Part shown: piece after piece, positions 34,594 to 46,664 of the stretch | Numbering within the stretch: position 1 is the first letter of the stretch | How the letters are laid out: every line of letters begins with the position of its first letter | Assembly: GCA_020747065.1 (NCBI GenBank) | Contig: JAGMVK010000029.1 | Coordinates: 432,632-496,631, forward strand | DNA from: Cadophora sp. MPI-SDFR-AT-0126 | Taxonomy: Eukaryota > Ascomycota > Leotiomycetes > Helotiales > Ploettnerulaceae | Direction: 5' to 3' | Length of the DNA: 64,000 nucleotides | Made by a program: the position numbers and the translations under genes | The notes under the pieces: model-generated | Told to the model about the DNA's origin: nothing | The model's input: only the letters and a program-made list of their open reading frames with translations | The model's database searches: none

Positions 34594-36747
34594 GATAGAA
34601 AGATGAGAAGGAAAGAAGGAGAGATTCGCAGAATCTTTGGGGGGGGAGGAGGGGGGGGCGGCTTTTTATACTGTGCAGAAGGCACTCCTTGGTAGTGCTG
34701 CACTAAGGTTTATGTGGTTAAGTAGCTATTTGTTGAATGCCGAAGGTGAAGATTATACTGGTGACGAAAGCATTGTAGATATCGATTGCCATTGGCTGAG
34801 TGGGGTATCATGACATTTGGTCGTGGTGTTGTCGAGTCGACGAAAATCCAGCCTAGCATCTTTTCGGCTAAACCCTTTTACTCCTACAAAACAGCAGAAT
34901 GAAGGCCGCTCGTCCTCCATCACCCAGGAGTTCAGTCATGAAAGCGTCTCTTCAGATAACTACAAGCAGCACATCCCGCGAGAGTGTTGAATTCAAGTAG
35001 CTGCCGGTACAGGTTCCGAATAATGCACTGACAAGACAGTCCAAGCATGCGCAAAGAACACTTAGTAGGCTGGTTATTGGAATTAAACTCAGACATATAC
35101 GACGACAGAGGATTCAAGAGTGTTAATACAGTTTCGATACAAGTTCTACGAGCAAAAAGCAACCATTTTGAGCATAACTTGTCATTATTGTCCAAGCGCC
35201 CTTCTAAGATCCCAATCCATCACACGCTCTGCCACCAATAAATAGGACCGGCAAGGAACTGCAGGGCTTCTAACATGTGAAAATCGACTTGTACTGTCAT
35301 GATACGAGCGCCTAAAAGAATTGCGATGGAAACACTGTGACAGGCAAGTCAAATAATAAATATCGACTAATAAATGAGGAAAAAATTTGAACGGGATAAA
35401 TGACAAAGGTAGAAGCATCTGAAAGAAATAGCACATTTGAAGAAAGGAAATCTTCCTTTGAGTGGGCTTGGGAAGCCGTGGTACTGTACAGAGCCGCACC
35501 TTCCACACTGTAGCGAATGCAATGCCGATCAGCCAAGGGAAAGCGACGAAAACCCTCCACGGGCGTGTAGTGTCCAACGAACATCAACGAAAAGGATCAA
35601 GATACTTCTTGCTTGAGACTTTCAGTGCCAGAAGATCTGGACATGATGTAGGAATCGATACAATGATAATGTCGACATCCTATTGCGAGGATGCTCGTGT
35701 TCTAATGGAGGCCGTCAGGACTTATTTGAGGACATTCTCACAGATAACAGATTTTAGATTCCTCTGAAAGCTGTCTTTTGACAAGGTCATCTCCTAGTAA
35801 ACGGGTCGATGTTTACTCATTATCCAAGATCGGAACAAGTCACTGCAGGCCGTCGTGGTAGTTCGGAGCCAATATTGTGGCCAACGATGGCTGTTCCCCT
35901 TCTCTTGGAGTCAATCATGAGGCGTAGGTTCGACAGAGAGCCGGTGAAAGTAATTCGACCACTGGAGAAATATGAGAATCTCAATCAGGATTGAGCAGCT
36001 ACATATGACTGGCTCCAGAAGTACCAAAGCAGCTGTCACTCCATGAATCCTTCGGTCGCGGATGTCTGCACACTTGACATGTCCTTATGAGCTCATCTGG
36101 GCGAAGAGCAGAGATCTGTGGTTGCAAAAATGGTCGGACTTGACGCGAGATGGGTTGTGCTGTGAGCTACAGGTATCAATAGATGGAAGATAGGAGCTTC
36201 GCATGCTGTCCTGACGTCCTCGAATGGTGTGTGCCACGTCGATGCTCAAGAACATCAGGCTGAAAGCTCAAATAGAGCACTTGCACGAAAGGCTTCGAGC
36301 TTCGGGCATCTATGGAGTTGTAGTAGTGAACAATGGGCAGTGATATAACGTCGGAAAATTGAGACGATGGGGAAGAGTCGGTGAACTGAAGTGTTGTGAG
36401 GTGACGTGAGGTTGTCGCGTCGCAAAAATTTGAAGATGTTCGCTTGCGACTCACGCTAATCCCCCCGTCGCCCAGATTGGCGTGAGAATACGCCGAGGGG
36501 AGAATTCAAATCCACTTCGTCTTCGAAACAAGACTTAAAAGTACATCATGAGAATGGTATTTTTCAATATGCCCCAACTATATATACTCAATCTCAAGAC
36601 AAAGTGATCTTCAAAATCTCCAGAATCCTACCGACAGTCCACCCCACCCAAAGCCAACGAATTCGCAACCACGAAAAGAAACACAGAAGCCACAATCCAC
36701 CGATTTCCTCAAAAGAGCGACTATTCCAATATTCTCTCCCAATCATC
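34594..36747. other. Intergenic, no gene recognised
   Basis: A G-rich tract occupies 34639-34661, next to the TATA box of the minus-strand gene below. Elsewhere only short overlapping frames are seen, without features. Confidence 0.4.
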
Positions 36748-37107
36748 TTAATTGGTACCAATTCGAGTGAAAGTGAGAGTTCCGCATCCCTTATTGGAGG
36801 TAACAGAAACGGTGCAGCCATCGAATAGCTGTCCCGAGAAAGAACAGGATCCCGAAGAGCCTGTGATGGTCTGAGGCGCACCTCCATGATCTGGATCGCA
36901 TCAGTAACCCAGTTTTCAAGACCTGGGGCACACATTTACATTTTGGCTCCGAGTGTTGAGCTTTGAAGTCACCAACGGTGGAGGAGTGCACTGTAAAGTA
37001 GCAAGCTTGGGAAACTTGGAGATTCAGGGACTACTCTTGGATATGGGCGGTAGATACTCACGACCTGCCATGGCCGCAAGGACGAGGAGGGTATATTGGA
37101 AATGCAT
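36748..37107 (-). CDS. Small secreted cysteine-containing protein, 79 aa
   Basis: Found only by splicing. Minus-strand exons 37107-37062 (46 nt), 36990-36940 (51 nt) and 36890-36748 (143 nt) total 80 codons with stop. Introns have GTGAGT...TTACAG and GTAAAT...ATCCAG ends. The second has a TTACTGATG branch site. Exon 1 encodes a clean signal peptide (MHFQYTLLVLAAMAG). The mature part is hydrophilic, then forms a Gly/Ser/Thr-rich region with three cysteines (GSCSFSG, FDGCTVSV, NKGCGTLTF) and ends in TRIGTN. An odd cysteine count suggests one free thiol, dimerisation or a mis-set boundary. Size, secretion and cysteines suit an effector-like or cell-surface small secreted protein. No family recognised. 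Confidence 0.55.
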
Positions 37108-38484
37108 GGTTGCAGGTTTAGATTTTCACGCGTTTCGGTCGTGTGAAATGATACTAAGTAGGCTTTGAAGGGAGTCAATAGAGGTTGGATGCTCTGGCTG
37201 TCATGAAAACTGGAAGACATAGTCCTTTATCTATACACAGCAAGTGGTATCCAAAGCTGTTAAAATCATCACGATCAGGAAGACGAAGACGGAGCCATAT
37301 CTTCCGCTAGATATATGAAATTACCAAACAATGAGACGAAATTCTGCTTCCCATTCCAGGATGAGCACTAGTTTCTGGATCAATCATCTTGACTGTGATA
37401 GCAATTCGTAGCTCAGGGCGGGGCTGACGGTCCGAAAGCAAGAAGTACCGAGGAGACAGTTCGAGATTGGTCAGTCTTCGGAATCCAGCCCGGTAGCGCT
37501 TCGGATGACAATGCCGAAGAAGCTTGAATCAGATCTTCTATCTGAGCTTCGGTCGGAAATGAGACAATCACTAGGCCTTAGCTCATTTCTTGTACGTTCT
37601 CCCACGAATCAAAGTAATTTGCGCCATCCGTTCTTTCACCGTGAAAGATACTCCTCATTTTTCATATAATAAGCTTCTGCAGAGGCTCTCGGTACCAAAC
37701 TTCGAATCCTGGATTCATTTACGATTCCCGGAAATCTAATCTGATAGACCAGATTTCCATGTTGGAAAGGTTTCGATAAGCGGACGGCTGGGTGTAGCTC
37801 CGAAGATCGTCAGGAGATATCAATCACTGGTCAGAGACCAGGTGTCGGTCTCGGTGCGAAGTCCGAGATGGTTTTTCTCAGACACGTAACTTCACTGATT
37901 CAGTGCCATCAAAATATTACAAGGAAGAAAATCGACGATTTGTTTCAGCCATTCGTGTTTTTGAAAGGACAGCATCTTGCGTCCGAAGCTTATGCACATT
38001 GCAGCATCTTCAAGCTAGACATCCCACAATCATCACAAAAGCTGAGATGTTCGCAGTTTACCCATCGAGATTATGTTTGCTGGCTTTCTCTTCTGAGTTT
38101 CAATAGCTGCATGATCTTGTTACTTGTACTCTTCACTCCTATTTACGATGACATAAAATCAAATAGCTCATTCACGTTCCCGTGGAACGAAATCTAATGT
38201 CGCGTAGTAGATGGGTATTTTACTGTCAAGGAAATAGATGTGGTGGCCTCCTGAACTTTCAGATCGCAGCTAAGAAAAGCCCCAATTGATTGTTTTCGTT
38301 CGTGAGATATCCACTGGTTTCGTATATCTGAAACACACCGTGAACATATACCATGCACCTACAAGCGGCGTCGATTTAAGCATCGCCGCTCGGGGTTGGT
38401 GTGCTAGGCTGAAAGTCACCGTCACATAAAAGCTGCGCTATTGTCTCACATCTCAGGCCGGGACATTGACATTCTCGCACCGTC
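37108..38484. other. Intergenic region upstream of the bZIP gene
   Basis: No gene supported. A short inverted repeat (AGCGGCG...CGCCGCT, 13-nt loop) lies at about 38363-38390. Confidence 0.4.
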
Positions 38485-38645
38485 CAAAATATAATATTGT
38501 CTGTAATAAGACTTTTATAATCAAAATTATAAGCTTCTCAAGTATGCTTGTACTAAGACCTTACAATAATCGCGCCCTCGCTTAGCATAAAAGAATGTAT
38601 AAGTAGTAATACACGTATAAAACTGTTAGAAGTCGCACTATTTAT
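38485..38645. repeat. Short TA-rich island, possible RIP-decayed repeat fragment
   Basis: About 160 bp rich in TA steps and poor in CA/TG, abruptly unlike its flanks and similar in texture to the decayed element at 57.6-63.1 kb. It may be a solo LTR or other transposon scrap. Too short to classify. Confidence 0.35.
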
Positions 38646-38996
38646 TTCATTGGCTGCCCCTTGTTGTTTCTTGGCAAATTAGTCGTCCGCTGGGCTCTAC
38701 TTGCGACGTGCAACAAAATTGAGTTCGTGCCACACGTTGGACAGGTTCCAAAAATAACCATTCTGAACCATTCCACAAACAGCCTCGTGTGGGCACGTGC
38801 GGGACGATTAGCTTCAATTGTCATCAGTCGTCGTCAGCGACAAGATCTCCCCCAATGATTATTGAAAGAGCCTTCCCCTTGTCCAAAGGGCCTTTCAATT
38901 ACCACACCTCTTGAACATCCTCCTCGATATCGACTTTTATCAATTGCGCACTGTCTTGAATATAACAGCTTGGTCCGAGGAAGTACAACTCTCGTC

Positions 38997-39893
38997 ATGT
39001 CAACTGCTTCGGTAAGCCATGTTCCACTCAAAAGCCGTTCGTCCCGACTATGTCAAGCTTTCCGTTCTCTTGGCCATCATTAGTCAACGCGGCAATTTTG
39101 GTCTCTAACCTTGGCATAGGAGAAAGCAAACCTTGCGCGCATTCGAGATAACCAGAGAAGGTCGCGCGCCCGTCGGAAAGAGTACCTTCAAGAGCTCGAA
39201 GCTCGGTTGCGACAATGCGAACTTCAAGGCATTGAGGCATCGGCTGAAATACAGATGGCGGCGAGGGCGGTAGCAAACGAAAACAAAAAGCTACGAGTGC
39301 TTTTGGCACAACATGGGATTGGAGACGATAAAGTCGAGGTACATCTTCAGTCTTCACCTGGGGCTGAATCAGATATGCGAAGTCAATATGGAAGCTCAAG
39401 TGTGGCCGTTCAGCTTTTGGAGGGTTTACTTCAAGCTCGGAAGCCATGCTACTCGAATGGAAATACTGGGGCACCAACAAACTTCAGGATGCCTGCGGAC
39501 AGTTGGCAATATTCTGCTGGCAAGCAAGCACCGATAAACCAACTCATGACACCTAGCAGCAGCAGTCAAGCAAGCAGTGCAGTCCTTGGACACTCTTCAG
39601 ACCACAGTATCAGCCATTACCAACGGCTAACTCCCGTGTCCCTACCTCGAAATCCAAGCCCCGCTGCAAATCACTCAAGACAGAATCCCCAAATGCACGA
39701 GTTTGACATCCAACAATCTCTCTCCAGCTCCTACAACAATGAATTCTCTACTGTTCAACAACATTTGCAGCCGCCGCACAGTAGGACGCAAAGCTTCTCG
39801 ATCGATACCGACAGCTTCGGCGAGCACGAATGTCATGAGCTGTGTCTTTGCGGCGGATATGATCAGGACCATAGCTGGGGAGGCTCTGTCTGA
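38997..39893 (+). CDS. bZIP transcription factor, 262 aa
   Basis: Nuclear DNA-binding dimer. Exon 1 (38997-39011) encodes only MSTAS; exon 2 is 39120-39893. Intron 39012-39119 has GTAAGC and a CTAAC branch before CATAG, and the sum is 263 codons with stop. The basic region NLARIRDNQRRSRARRKEY (residues about 9-27) has the N-x-x-x-S-R contact pattern. The leucine zipper begins at LQELEARL and runs on through polar heptads to ENKKLRVLLAQHG. The rest is Gln/Ser/Pro-rich and probably disordered. The C terminus has a small cluster of HECHELCLC cysteines and histidines, seen in some stress-type fungal bZIPs and possibly redox-sensitive. Subfamily not assigned. Confidence 0.88.
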
Positions 39894-41367
39894 TATCCGG
39901 ACATGCTTGGGATTTCTGCCGAAAATTGACTGCAAGATGGGCAGCCGGTTGATCTTCAATGCTATGTATCGGTACAACCAGCCCTCATCCTTGCCTCACG
40001 CATGATAATTACGCTACCCTGCCTTACCTGGAATTATCGTAGAAGATAGCTTTCAAGAGTTCAACGATTTTACCAGCAAGCATGCAGCATCTGCAACGCA
40101 AGTCCAGGGGGGGAAGGTCGCGTCAGCTGGCGAAGCATCCCGTCAAATAAGCATATCTTGGCGGAAAGCCGAACGAGGTCTGGGCCAGGCGGTGAACAGA
40201 TTAGAAGGCTCCTATGGTGCAGAAAGACACTCTAGCACTTGCAGAGGAACGGATCTGCGATAACTCAGGGGAAGTTGAACCGTAGAATTTGGCAGACGGT
40301 GGCAACCTCGTTCGTCACAGGTATTTTGGCAGGTGGAAACAATTACAGATTTTGCGACCGTACGTTCACCATCCACGACTTCCGAGCCCCCGATTTATTA
40401 AGGTCTTAGATCTCCAATGAAAGAGTACGAATGACCATTTAAACTGGGACAAATGTATTTTCATTCGAGTTAAAAATACCCGCTGTCACACCTGGGCCCA
40501 GAGAGAGCACCAGTCAGTCGGACGTGGCCCGGCTACTCCCTCGCCGAGTTCTTCTTGAGCAGAAGTTCAATGACTTTGGTACTACGAGACATGTGGCTAA
40601 AAAAGGTTTTCAGAGTTTGGAAATGATATAAAACAAAACCAGCCGCATGCCCCTAGCAGTGACATCGCGGCCGTCGTTCTACGGACTGCTCGACGTTACG
40701 TTGACGCGGAGACGCTGGGAGCCGAGAACTAGCTCTCCAGGTAAAGGTCAGTGCGGTGTGTTCTCCACGCTTCGATAAAGCTTCAGTCGAAACACGCTTC
40801 AGCCGAAGTGTAATACCCGAAGGTTGAAACCCAGAACGGGACGCATTTAGGTAGCGGCGGTAATTCATTTTGACTTGTTTACCCGCTCCTAATAATTTCT
40901 AGGACGCCAAAGGATTGCATTATTCTTAAGTACATATGTGTATATATATATATATATATATATGCAATTTTAATGAAGCGAAATCACCATGAATTACCGT
41001 TTCCCTAGGCTGCTTTTTTCCAGCTACGGTGAAAGCGTTTCTAGAAGCGCACAGTCCAGTGGATTTGTTTCCATTGACAGACAACGTTCAAGCTTTCAGA
41101 GCGCCCTCCAAGTTTGAAGGCTTGTTTCGAGACTCCTTTTGATACAATCTCCAGTTCTTGGCAGTGACCATTAAGATGATCTCCAGTATCTTCCATTGGT
41201 TGTTTGGCCAGATTGTTGATCACGTCTAAATGCTTGTCTTCCATGACAGATGACCCAGATCGCCCATATGAACTCTCAGAGAACTCGAGCACCGTCAGGC
41301 AGTCTTACTATCATTTTTCCGGCTTCGTTAAGCTGTCAGCTATTTCGCTATCTCGTTAAGCTCCGAT
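39894..41367. other. Intergenic with TA microsatellite
   Basis: No gene seen. A (TA)n microsatellite of about 12 units spans roughly 40940-40963, some 400 bp upstream of the next gene. Confidence 0.5.
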
Positions 41368-42637
41368 ATGTCTTTCTTTATGCGATGGCCTGGCGCCGTT
41401 CCTATACTTATATGTCTACTCTGTTTGTGTCATGATGCCAAAGCCCAGAACGAGACAGAGAAGCTGCCAACCTTTGGGGATGCCATTCAGATCTTAGGTG
41501 CTGTAAGAAACCAGTCCCAATGAGCATATATCTACGTATTTTCTAACAAGCACAGATGGAGAGAACAGATCAGGACTTTCAAGATGGCCTAGCACTAGAT
41601 CTCTTCTCTCCTAAAAATCGCACCCTGATTGTGAAGCAAAACACCTCACCCCTCGGCGCACAATTCGTGACCGGCACCACTGGAGAGCCATTTGTCGCCT
41701 TGTCCAACTACTCGTACATAATTCAGATGAACGAGACAGCCAACGACCTCATCGCTAAGATCGAAATCCCATATGAACCAGAAAAGCTTAATGCCATGGG
41801 AATCCAGGAAGCCAACACCTACGTCGCGACCCTTGCATCCGACAAAAAAAGCTGGGTGGTCGCCGAATCAACACGGAACGTCCACCGGAGCGAGAACAAT
41901 ACGAGGATCATCAAGATGACGTCTCTCGATGGAGAGTACTTGCTCGTTGGAAGGAAAACTGTTGACACGTCTAATATCTTTGTTCAGTACGGCCAAGGTG
42001 CTACTCGAACGGTGAATTTGACAGGCGGCGTTGGCATCCAGGAAGCTGAGTTTGTTGATGGATTACGATTCTCTGTGCAGGCTAGTAAGGCCTTGACGAT
42101 GAACGTAGACCTCAAACAAGGAATCGATTCTTCGACCCTGCCTGCGGGTACGCTGTCTCTGAACTCCTTCATGTGGGTCGTGAATACGAGCGACCCAAGC
42201 GCAACTGTGGATGCGCAGATGCTCGTACCTTGTGAGTCTTCTTGAGAACGAAACCTGGTCTTTTGGCTAATTTGCAGTCAATCGCAATATGCTAGTTGCT
42301 CTGAGACCAGCAGGGTCATCGCCGTCGACTATGTTGACTGTTGCAAAGAGAGCTCTGAACGCGAGCAGTGGCCAGTTTGTGCCTGTGAATAAAGATGCGC
42401 AATTGGTCCTAGAGCTTCCGGAGGATAGGATACAGATTCCTGGCATGATGCAGCTGGATGGACAATACATCATCTTGGTCACTGATCCTAAGGCAGTTGG
42501 CGGCAGTAAGTACACAACTTAAGCTCGCCCACTTTTTTTTTTTTTTTTGGTCGAGGCTGACAAGCTGTTCATTTCTAGGCCCGGCGCAAACATCATCAGC
42601 AGCACCCAGAGGGACTAAACCCGCCATCGTAATCTAG
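41368..42637 (+). CDS. Secreted protein of unknown function, 365 aa
   Basis: Exons 41368-41502, 41556-42231, 42278-42505 and 42579-42637 total 366 codons with stop, all in phase. The signal peptide covers the first 27 residues or so (GAVPILICLLCLCHDAKA, then QNETEK). The mature part alternates short beta-like hydrophobic segments with polar turns and has several N-glycosylation sites (NQT-like NRT, NYS, NET, NNT, NLT, NTS). No catalytic motif is evident. Secondary structure looks all-beta, so a jelly-roll or propeller-type extracellular protein is possible. The C-terminal exon adds only PAQTSSAAPRGTKPAIVI, with no GPI-like hydrophobic tail. Intron 3 carries a T16 tract at 42533-42548. I do not recognise the family. 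Confidence 0.75.
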
Positions 42638-43035
42638 GTCAGGTGAAGCAAGCGCAGTAATAAATTCGCTCTCGCGATGTGTAAATGATATCCACGGGGA
42701 GAAGGGTCGGTTCAGGTTAAAGGAGAGAAAGTAGCATGCATAAATATAAGTACCTTTTTCACGTTTGGCAATTGAGGGCGTTAGTGTTGTACATGTAACA
42801 ACTAGCTTGGGAGCGGTCACCACTCTCATCCATTAATTGCTCAGATTGATGTACATTAGAGTAAAGGCAGTAGGCCATCTTCAGTAAGAACGGCTATTCC
42901 ACCCAATGTTAACACAGAATTATTTCACCCTTGATCGTGATCACCATCTGCCTTCCATCCTCCGCACAGCAAAACTATGATATAAAGAAAGAGATTCGAT
43001 GTGATCGTACACCCAACATAAAACCCAATTACAAA
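42638..43035. other. Short intergenic, convergent ends
   Basis: About 400 bp between two convergent genes. No feature seen. Confidence 0.5.
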
Positions 43036-44253
43036 TTAAACCGCGCCTTGACTACTTCCAACACCCACATTTCTGTTCACCAATCCCTTCTGCCGTCCAT
43101 CCTCCAATTCTATATCACCCGCGGTTTCCCCTATGGGCATCGTGCTCTCCTTATATCCAACATAATTCCCAACTCCAACACCAGCCCAGAAACTCCTGTC
43201 CCTACTTCGTGGACCCCAGGCCCAGCCTGCACCCTGGCTAATCGGGAGATGGTAGTATCGAAAGGCAAAGATGGCAGTAACTGCTCCTATGAAATACCCA
43301 AAAAGAATGTCGAACCCATGGTGTCTGAAGTCAGAGTATCGAGTCGATGATATATAAATCGAAGCGAACCAAGGGATGATAGCAAATACCAGAAGGTAGA
43401 CAGGAGGAGCTGCGGCCTGATTTCGTGCGGCAATGATAGCGTCGTTATGACCTGAAGGCTGGAATGGGTCTTCCGACGGCGAGTGAGCGCTCTCCAGGAT
43501 GGCATTGACTTTGGGTGCTCTTTCTTTGGCGCGCAAAGGGAAGGCGGAGAGTTGAAAGTTGTCTTGACTGTAGGAATTTGGTGCTAGGTAGGGGATCGTG
43601 ATCGCGAGCTTCGAGGCGATAAACAGGCTAAGATATATCAATCCAGCGGCAGAGAATGAAGAGTGACCGCTTGGGAAACTCCTGAATCCGTCATCTAGGA
43701 TTGACTTGTCCGGATTCTTGCAGATTGCGGCAGAGAAAAGATTGAAACCTTCTTGAGTATTGGGAAACCCACCAACGATATATTGGCTGCTGTTGGCGAG
43801 GTCGGGGTGACATCTCGAGAGGAGATCTGGTCGAGGTTTTCCGAATAGGTTCTTCATTCCTTGTGTGATGAGAAATGATGCGGCGAGAGCAAGTGCGAGT
43901 CCAAGCCATCCCGTGTGCCATTCCCAAAGTTTGCGTCTCCAGATAAGTGCTTTGGGGGTGGATTTTGGTACAGTTGGGCCAGGGACAAGGACAATCGTGA
44001 TGGCGAAGATGATGGCCGCCGGAGCCACGAGGCTGCAGATAAATAGTACAACTGTTGATATCTTCTCGTTGGTATACGGAAAGCTGATCTCCGGGTTGGT
44101 GAGTGCGAATGGTCTTTTGTTAGGCGTGATTAACGAGAGGAGACCACCGACAACAGCCGCAGCGATGATAATAATCCAGTCGAAGACATATGAAAGAACC
44201 AATGCAATAGAAATTCTACCGCTATGTCCGCGAGATTTGGTACTGTGCTGCAT
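43036..44253 (-). CDS. PAP2-family lipid phosphate phosphatase, 405 aa
   Basis: Integral membrane phosphatase of the LPP/DPP1 type, removing phosphate from phosphatidate, diacylglycerol pyrophosphate and similar lipids. Single exon from ATG 44253 (MQHSTKSRGH); the frame is open upstream to 44382, but that extension has no family character. Six membrane helices are visible (SYVFDWIIIIAAAVVGGLL, VVLFICSLVAPAAIIFAI, GWLGLALALAASFLI, then three after the catalytic loops). The three phosphatase signatures are complete: KNLFGKPRP, PSGHSS and STRYSDFRHHGFD. An insertion of about 60 polar residues lies between helices after PSGHSS, as is usual in filamentous fungi. The C-terminal tail is polar and probably cytosolic. 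Likely vacuolar or ER/Golgi membrane by analogy. Confidence 0.93.
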   Translation of the reverse strand: MQHSTKSRGHSGRISIALVLSYVFDWIIIIAAAVVGGLLSLITPNKRPFALTNPEISFPYTNEKISTVVLFICSLVAPAAIIFAITIVLVPGPTVPKSTPKALIWRRKLWEWHTGWLGLALALAASFLITQGMKNLFGKPRPDLLSRCHPDLANSSQYIVGGFPNTQEGFNLFSAAICKNPDKSILDDGFRSFPSGHSSFSAAGLIYLSLFIASKLAITIPYLAPNSYSQDNFQLSAFPLRAKERAPKVNAILESAHSPSEDPFQPSGHNDAIIAARNQAAAPPVYLLVFAIIPWFASIYISSTRYSDFRHHGFDILFGYFIGAVTAIFAFRYYHLPISQGAGWAWGPRSRDRSFWAGVGVGNYVGYKESTMPIGETAGDIELEDGRQKGLVNRNVGVGSSQGAV

Positions 44254-45073
44254 ATTGAAAAACCAGAACGTGGTGTTATCTCCAACGGGTAACGACCTCA
44301 AAAGTAAAATAGAAGAGTCATGGCTGGTTTCTCCAAAAAAAATAGCAACAAGAATTTCGGGTGGCGCTGTGGATGTTGACATGCCACTAACGTGGACTCG
44401 GGCTGTGTCAGTTGGCGATTCGAGTAAATGTCATTCTTGCCTTTATTCATTGGTCGTACTAAGTACCATTCTAAAATCCCCGGGAAATGACATACGCGAG
44501 TGACACTCATCGCTAACCTCACTCGCACGAAATTTGTCTACGACGATTCGGCAGCTTGGCAAAGGATATTGATTCGTTATTTCCGGAAATAGAGCAATAG
44601 AGGTGTACGTGTTTCAAGTAATAAAGAAGGCGCGCGAAGCTGCAATGAGGTGGGTTGTTTTACATGTCGGACCCCCAGCCACTGACATACTTTAAACTAA
44701 CCGTGATTGGTTCCTTCCTTGTTTCCTTCATTCCTGGTCTCGCTTGTTGAGCTTTTACTTTTACCTTCAACAAAGTGATCTTGCGGGTTGTAAGGATTTA
44801 CTCGAGTGACAGCGAACGCAGAAGAGAGACCCGGTATCAAATGATGCTTTACTGTTTGCAGCTAGGCGCCAAAGACGAATTTAGACCAATGTGATTTGTG
44901 TATGAAGTAGGCACAGATATCTGAGAAGGGATCGCTTTAGCTACGGCTTCGTTAGGAACGTATCAGCAGAGATGACCACATTCGGATGCACTTCATTTTA
45001 CGCCACTACTCCGACGCAATATTTATGTTCATGAATATAATAGTTACAGCGTGCCTGTCCTTCACTCAGTCAA
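44254..45073. other. Intergenic
   Basis: Separates the PAP2 gene start from the 3' end of the AIM6-like gene, both minus strand. No coding or repeat signal. Confidence 0.45.
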
Positions 45074-46664
45074 TCAATACCACCAACCCTTCCTCCTTCT
45101 CCAATCCCTTTCGGTCGCATGCCTCAGATCATCCACATTAAGCATGTCCACCCCTTCTCGGATCAAAATATGCCATATATGATTCCTCAGACCGATTGGC
45201 CACTGAGGCAGGCCCCAGTACCGCACTCTCAGACCCTGTTGATGTGCGCCTCGTATCTGGCCCCGGATGAGCTGCAGCTGCTCTTGCGTAAGCCTCGAGC
45301 CCCAGACGTGGCCAATAGATTTAGTGAAGCTGGTCGAGGCATAGTAGCTGTTGAAAGGGCTGTAGATGCTGGCGTTGCTAGAGGTTGAAGTGACGGATTT
45401 GCTTTGATCATGACCAGCTGGTTCGGTATTTGTAGTGGTTCTTTGACTGTCAAGCATGTTGCTATCTGGGGCATCAGATTCTTGTTGACCGTGCCCACGA
45501 GTTGAATCTTGAGCTCGGTTTGGATTCGGCCACGGAGACGATAGGTCGGCCATCTCTTCCAGTGGCGCATCGAAGAAAACATCACGATACGTATCGTTCG
45601 CGGTCAATAAGTCGAATGCTGCGTCACCAGTTCCTACTATTGTAATAGGCCGTTCAATGATTGCAGTACCATTGAAATGGGTCAGATAGCCCCTTTCTCG
45701 AAACGGCATCAGCTGAGAATTGAGCTCCCGCCACAGCGCTGGATCCGACGATTTGAAATCGATCAACAGGACCAAAGTCTGAGTTGGAACAACATCAAAG
45801 ACACCGTTCAACCGATTTTCCTCCGGAAGAGAGAGAAGATAGGATCCGTTTGGATTATTTTCGATTAGTGGGTTTTGCTTTCCAATAAGATCCAGTAGGG
45901 GGTTGATGTACATATTTTGAAGGGTTCGATTGGCGGTCAAAGCATGTCTAGTATGACCAACGTAGAGCTCATCATCGACGAGCCAGATATCCGCCTCTAC
46001 GCCAGTACAACCGGCATGGACTGCTGCATAGAGCGGGACTGATCTCCAGTAATCGTTGTGGGAGTGACAGTTGACTGGATGGACGCCACCAGCTGCATCT
46101 GTCGGCCATTGCTCAGAATCATCTGCCGATTCTCCAACCTGACCCCAGTGATTCATAACCCAATCGACATCATCAGGGAAGTGGACTTCAAGTGTCGCCA
46201 GGACGCTGCCGAGGAATTGAATAAGGCCACTGAGAGATATCAGCAAGTCAGAACAGGATAAGGATTAACTAAAATCAAAGGGAGACAAACAGAATCGATA
46301 GGTATGCGAGGATAACATAGAGGACGCATTTCGAGAGTCGAGGCCGCCTTCTGAGCGTTCGGGCCGACAACGCCTTGAAATTGAGAGGTCTCATGTGTAG
46401 CGTCGACCTATTTTCCTTTTGGCGCTTCCAAATTTGTACAAAAGTCATCACTCTCTTGAATATGGACCTTCGACCCTTGAGACCAAGTTCTTCAAAGGCG
46501 AAAGGCTCTATCGAATCCAGTTCAACTTGATATGGGGGCTTGCGATGCAAGTCATCTTCATCACTTCTTGCAGACGAACTTCGGAAGTCGCCAAAGGCAG
46601 AGTCATCGCAGAATTGGGATGACAACAAGTAATCCTGAGAACGTCGCTCTTCCGGTAAAGACAT
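45074..46664 (-). CDS. AIM6: AIM6-like GDPD/PLC-fold membrane-anchored protein, about 509 aa
   Basis: Related to yeast Altered Inheritance of Mitochondria 6, a member of the PLC-like phosphodiesterase TIM-barrel superfamily whose reaction is unproven. Minus-strand exons 46664-46291 and 46229-45074 (510 codons with stop). The intron has a GTTTGT donor and TCTGACTTG branch. An upstream in-frame ATG at 46730 would add 22 residues. The N-terminal 100 residues are polar and acidic, then SKCVLYVILAYLSILGLIQFL spans the splice and forms a signal anchor. The barrel starts with CHSHNDYWRSVPLYAAVHAGCTGVEADIW, holding the paired His and Glu/Asp expected for metal and phosphate contacts, and continues with LVLLIDFKS and the C-terminal LRVRYWGLPQWP and DMLNVDDL. 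A Ser/Thr/Gln-rich insert lies between them. Orientation predicts the barrel in the lumen or outside. Confidence 0.85.

Noticed and set aside
44254..44382. Upstream extension of the PAP2 frame
   Set aside because: The extension lacks family character and the start at 44253 fits the usual fungal N terminus.
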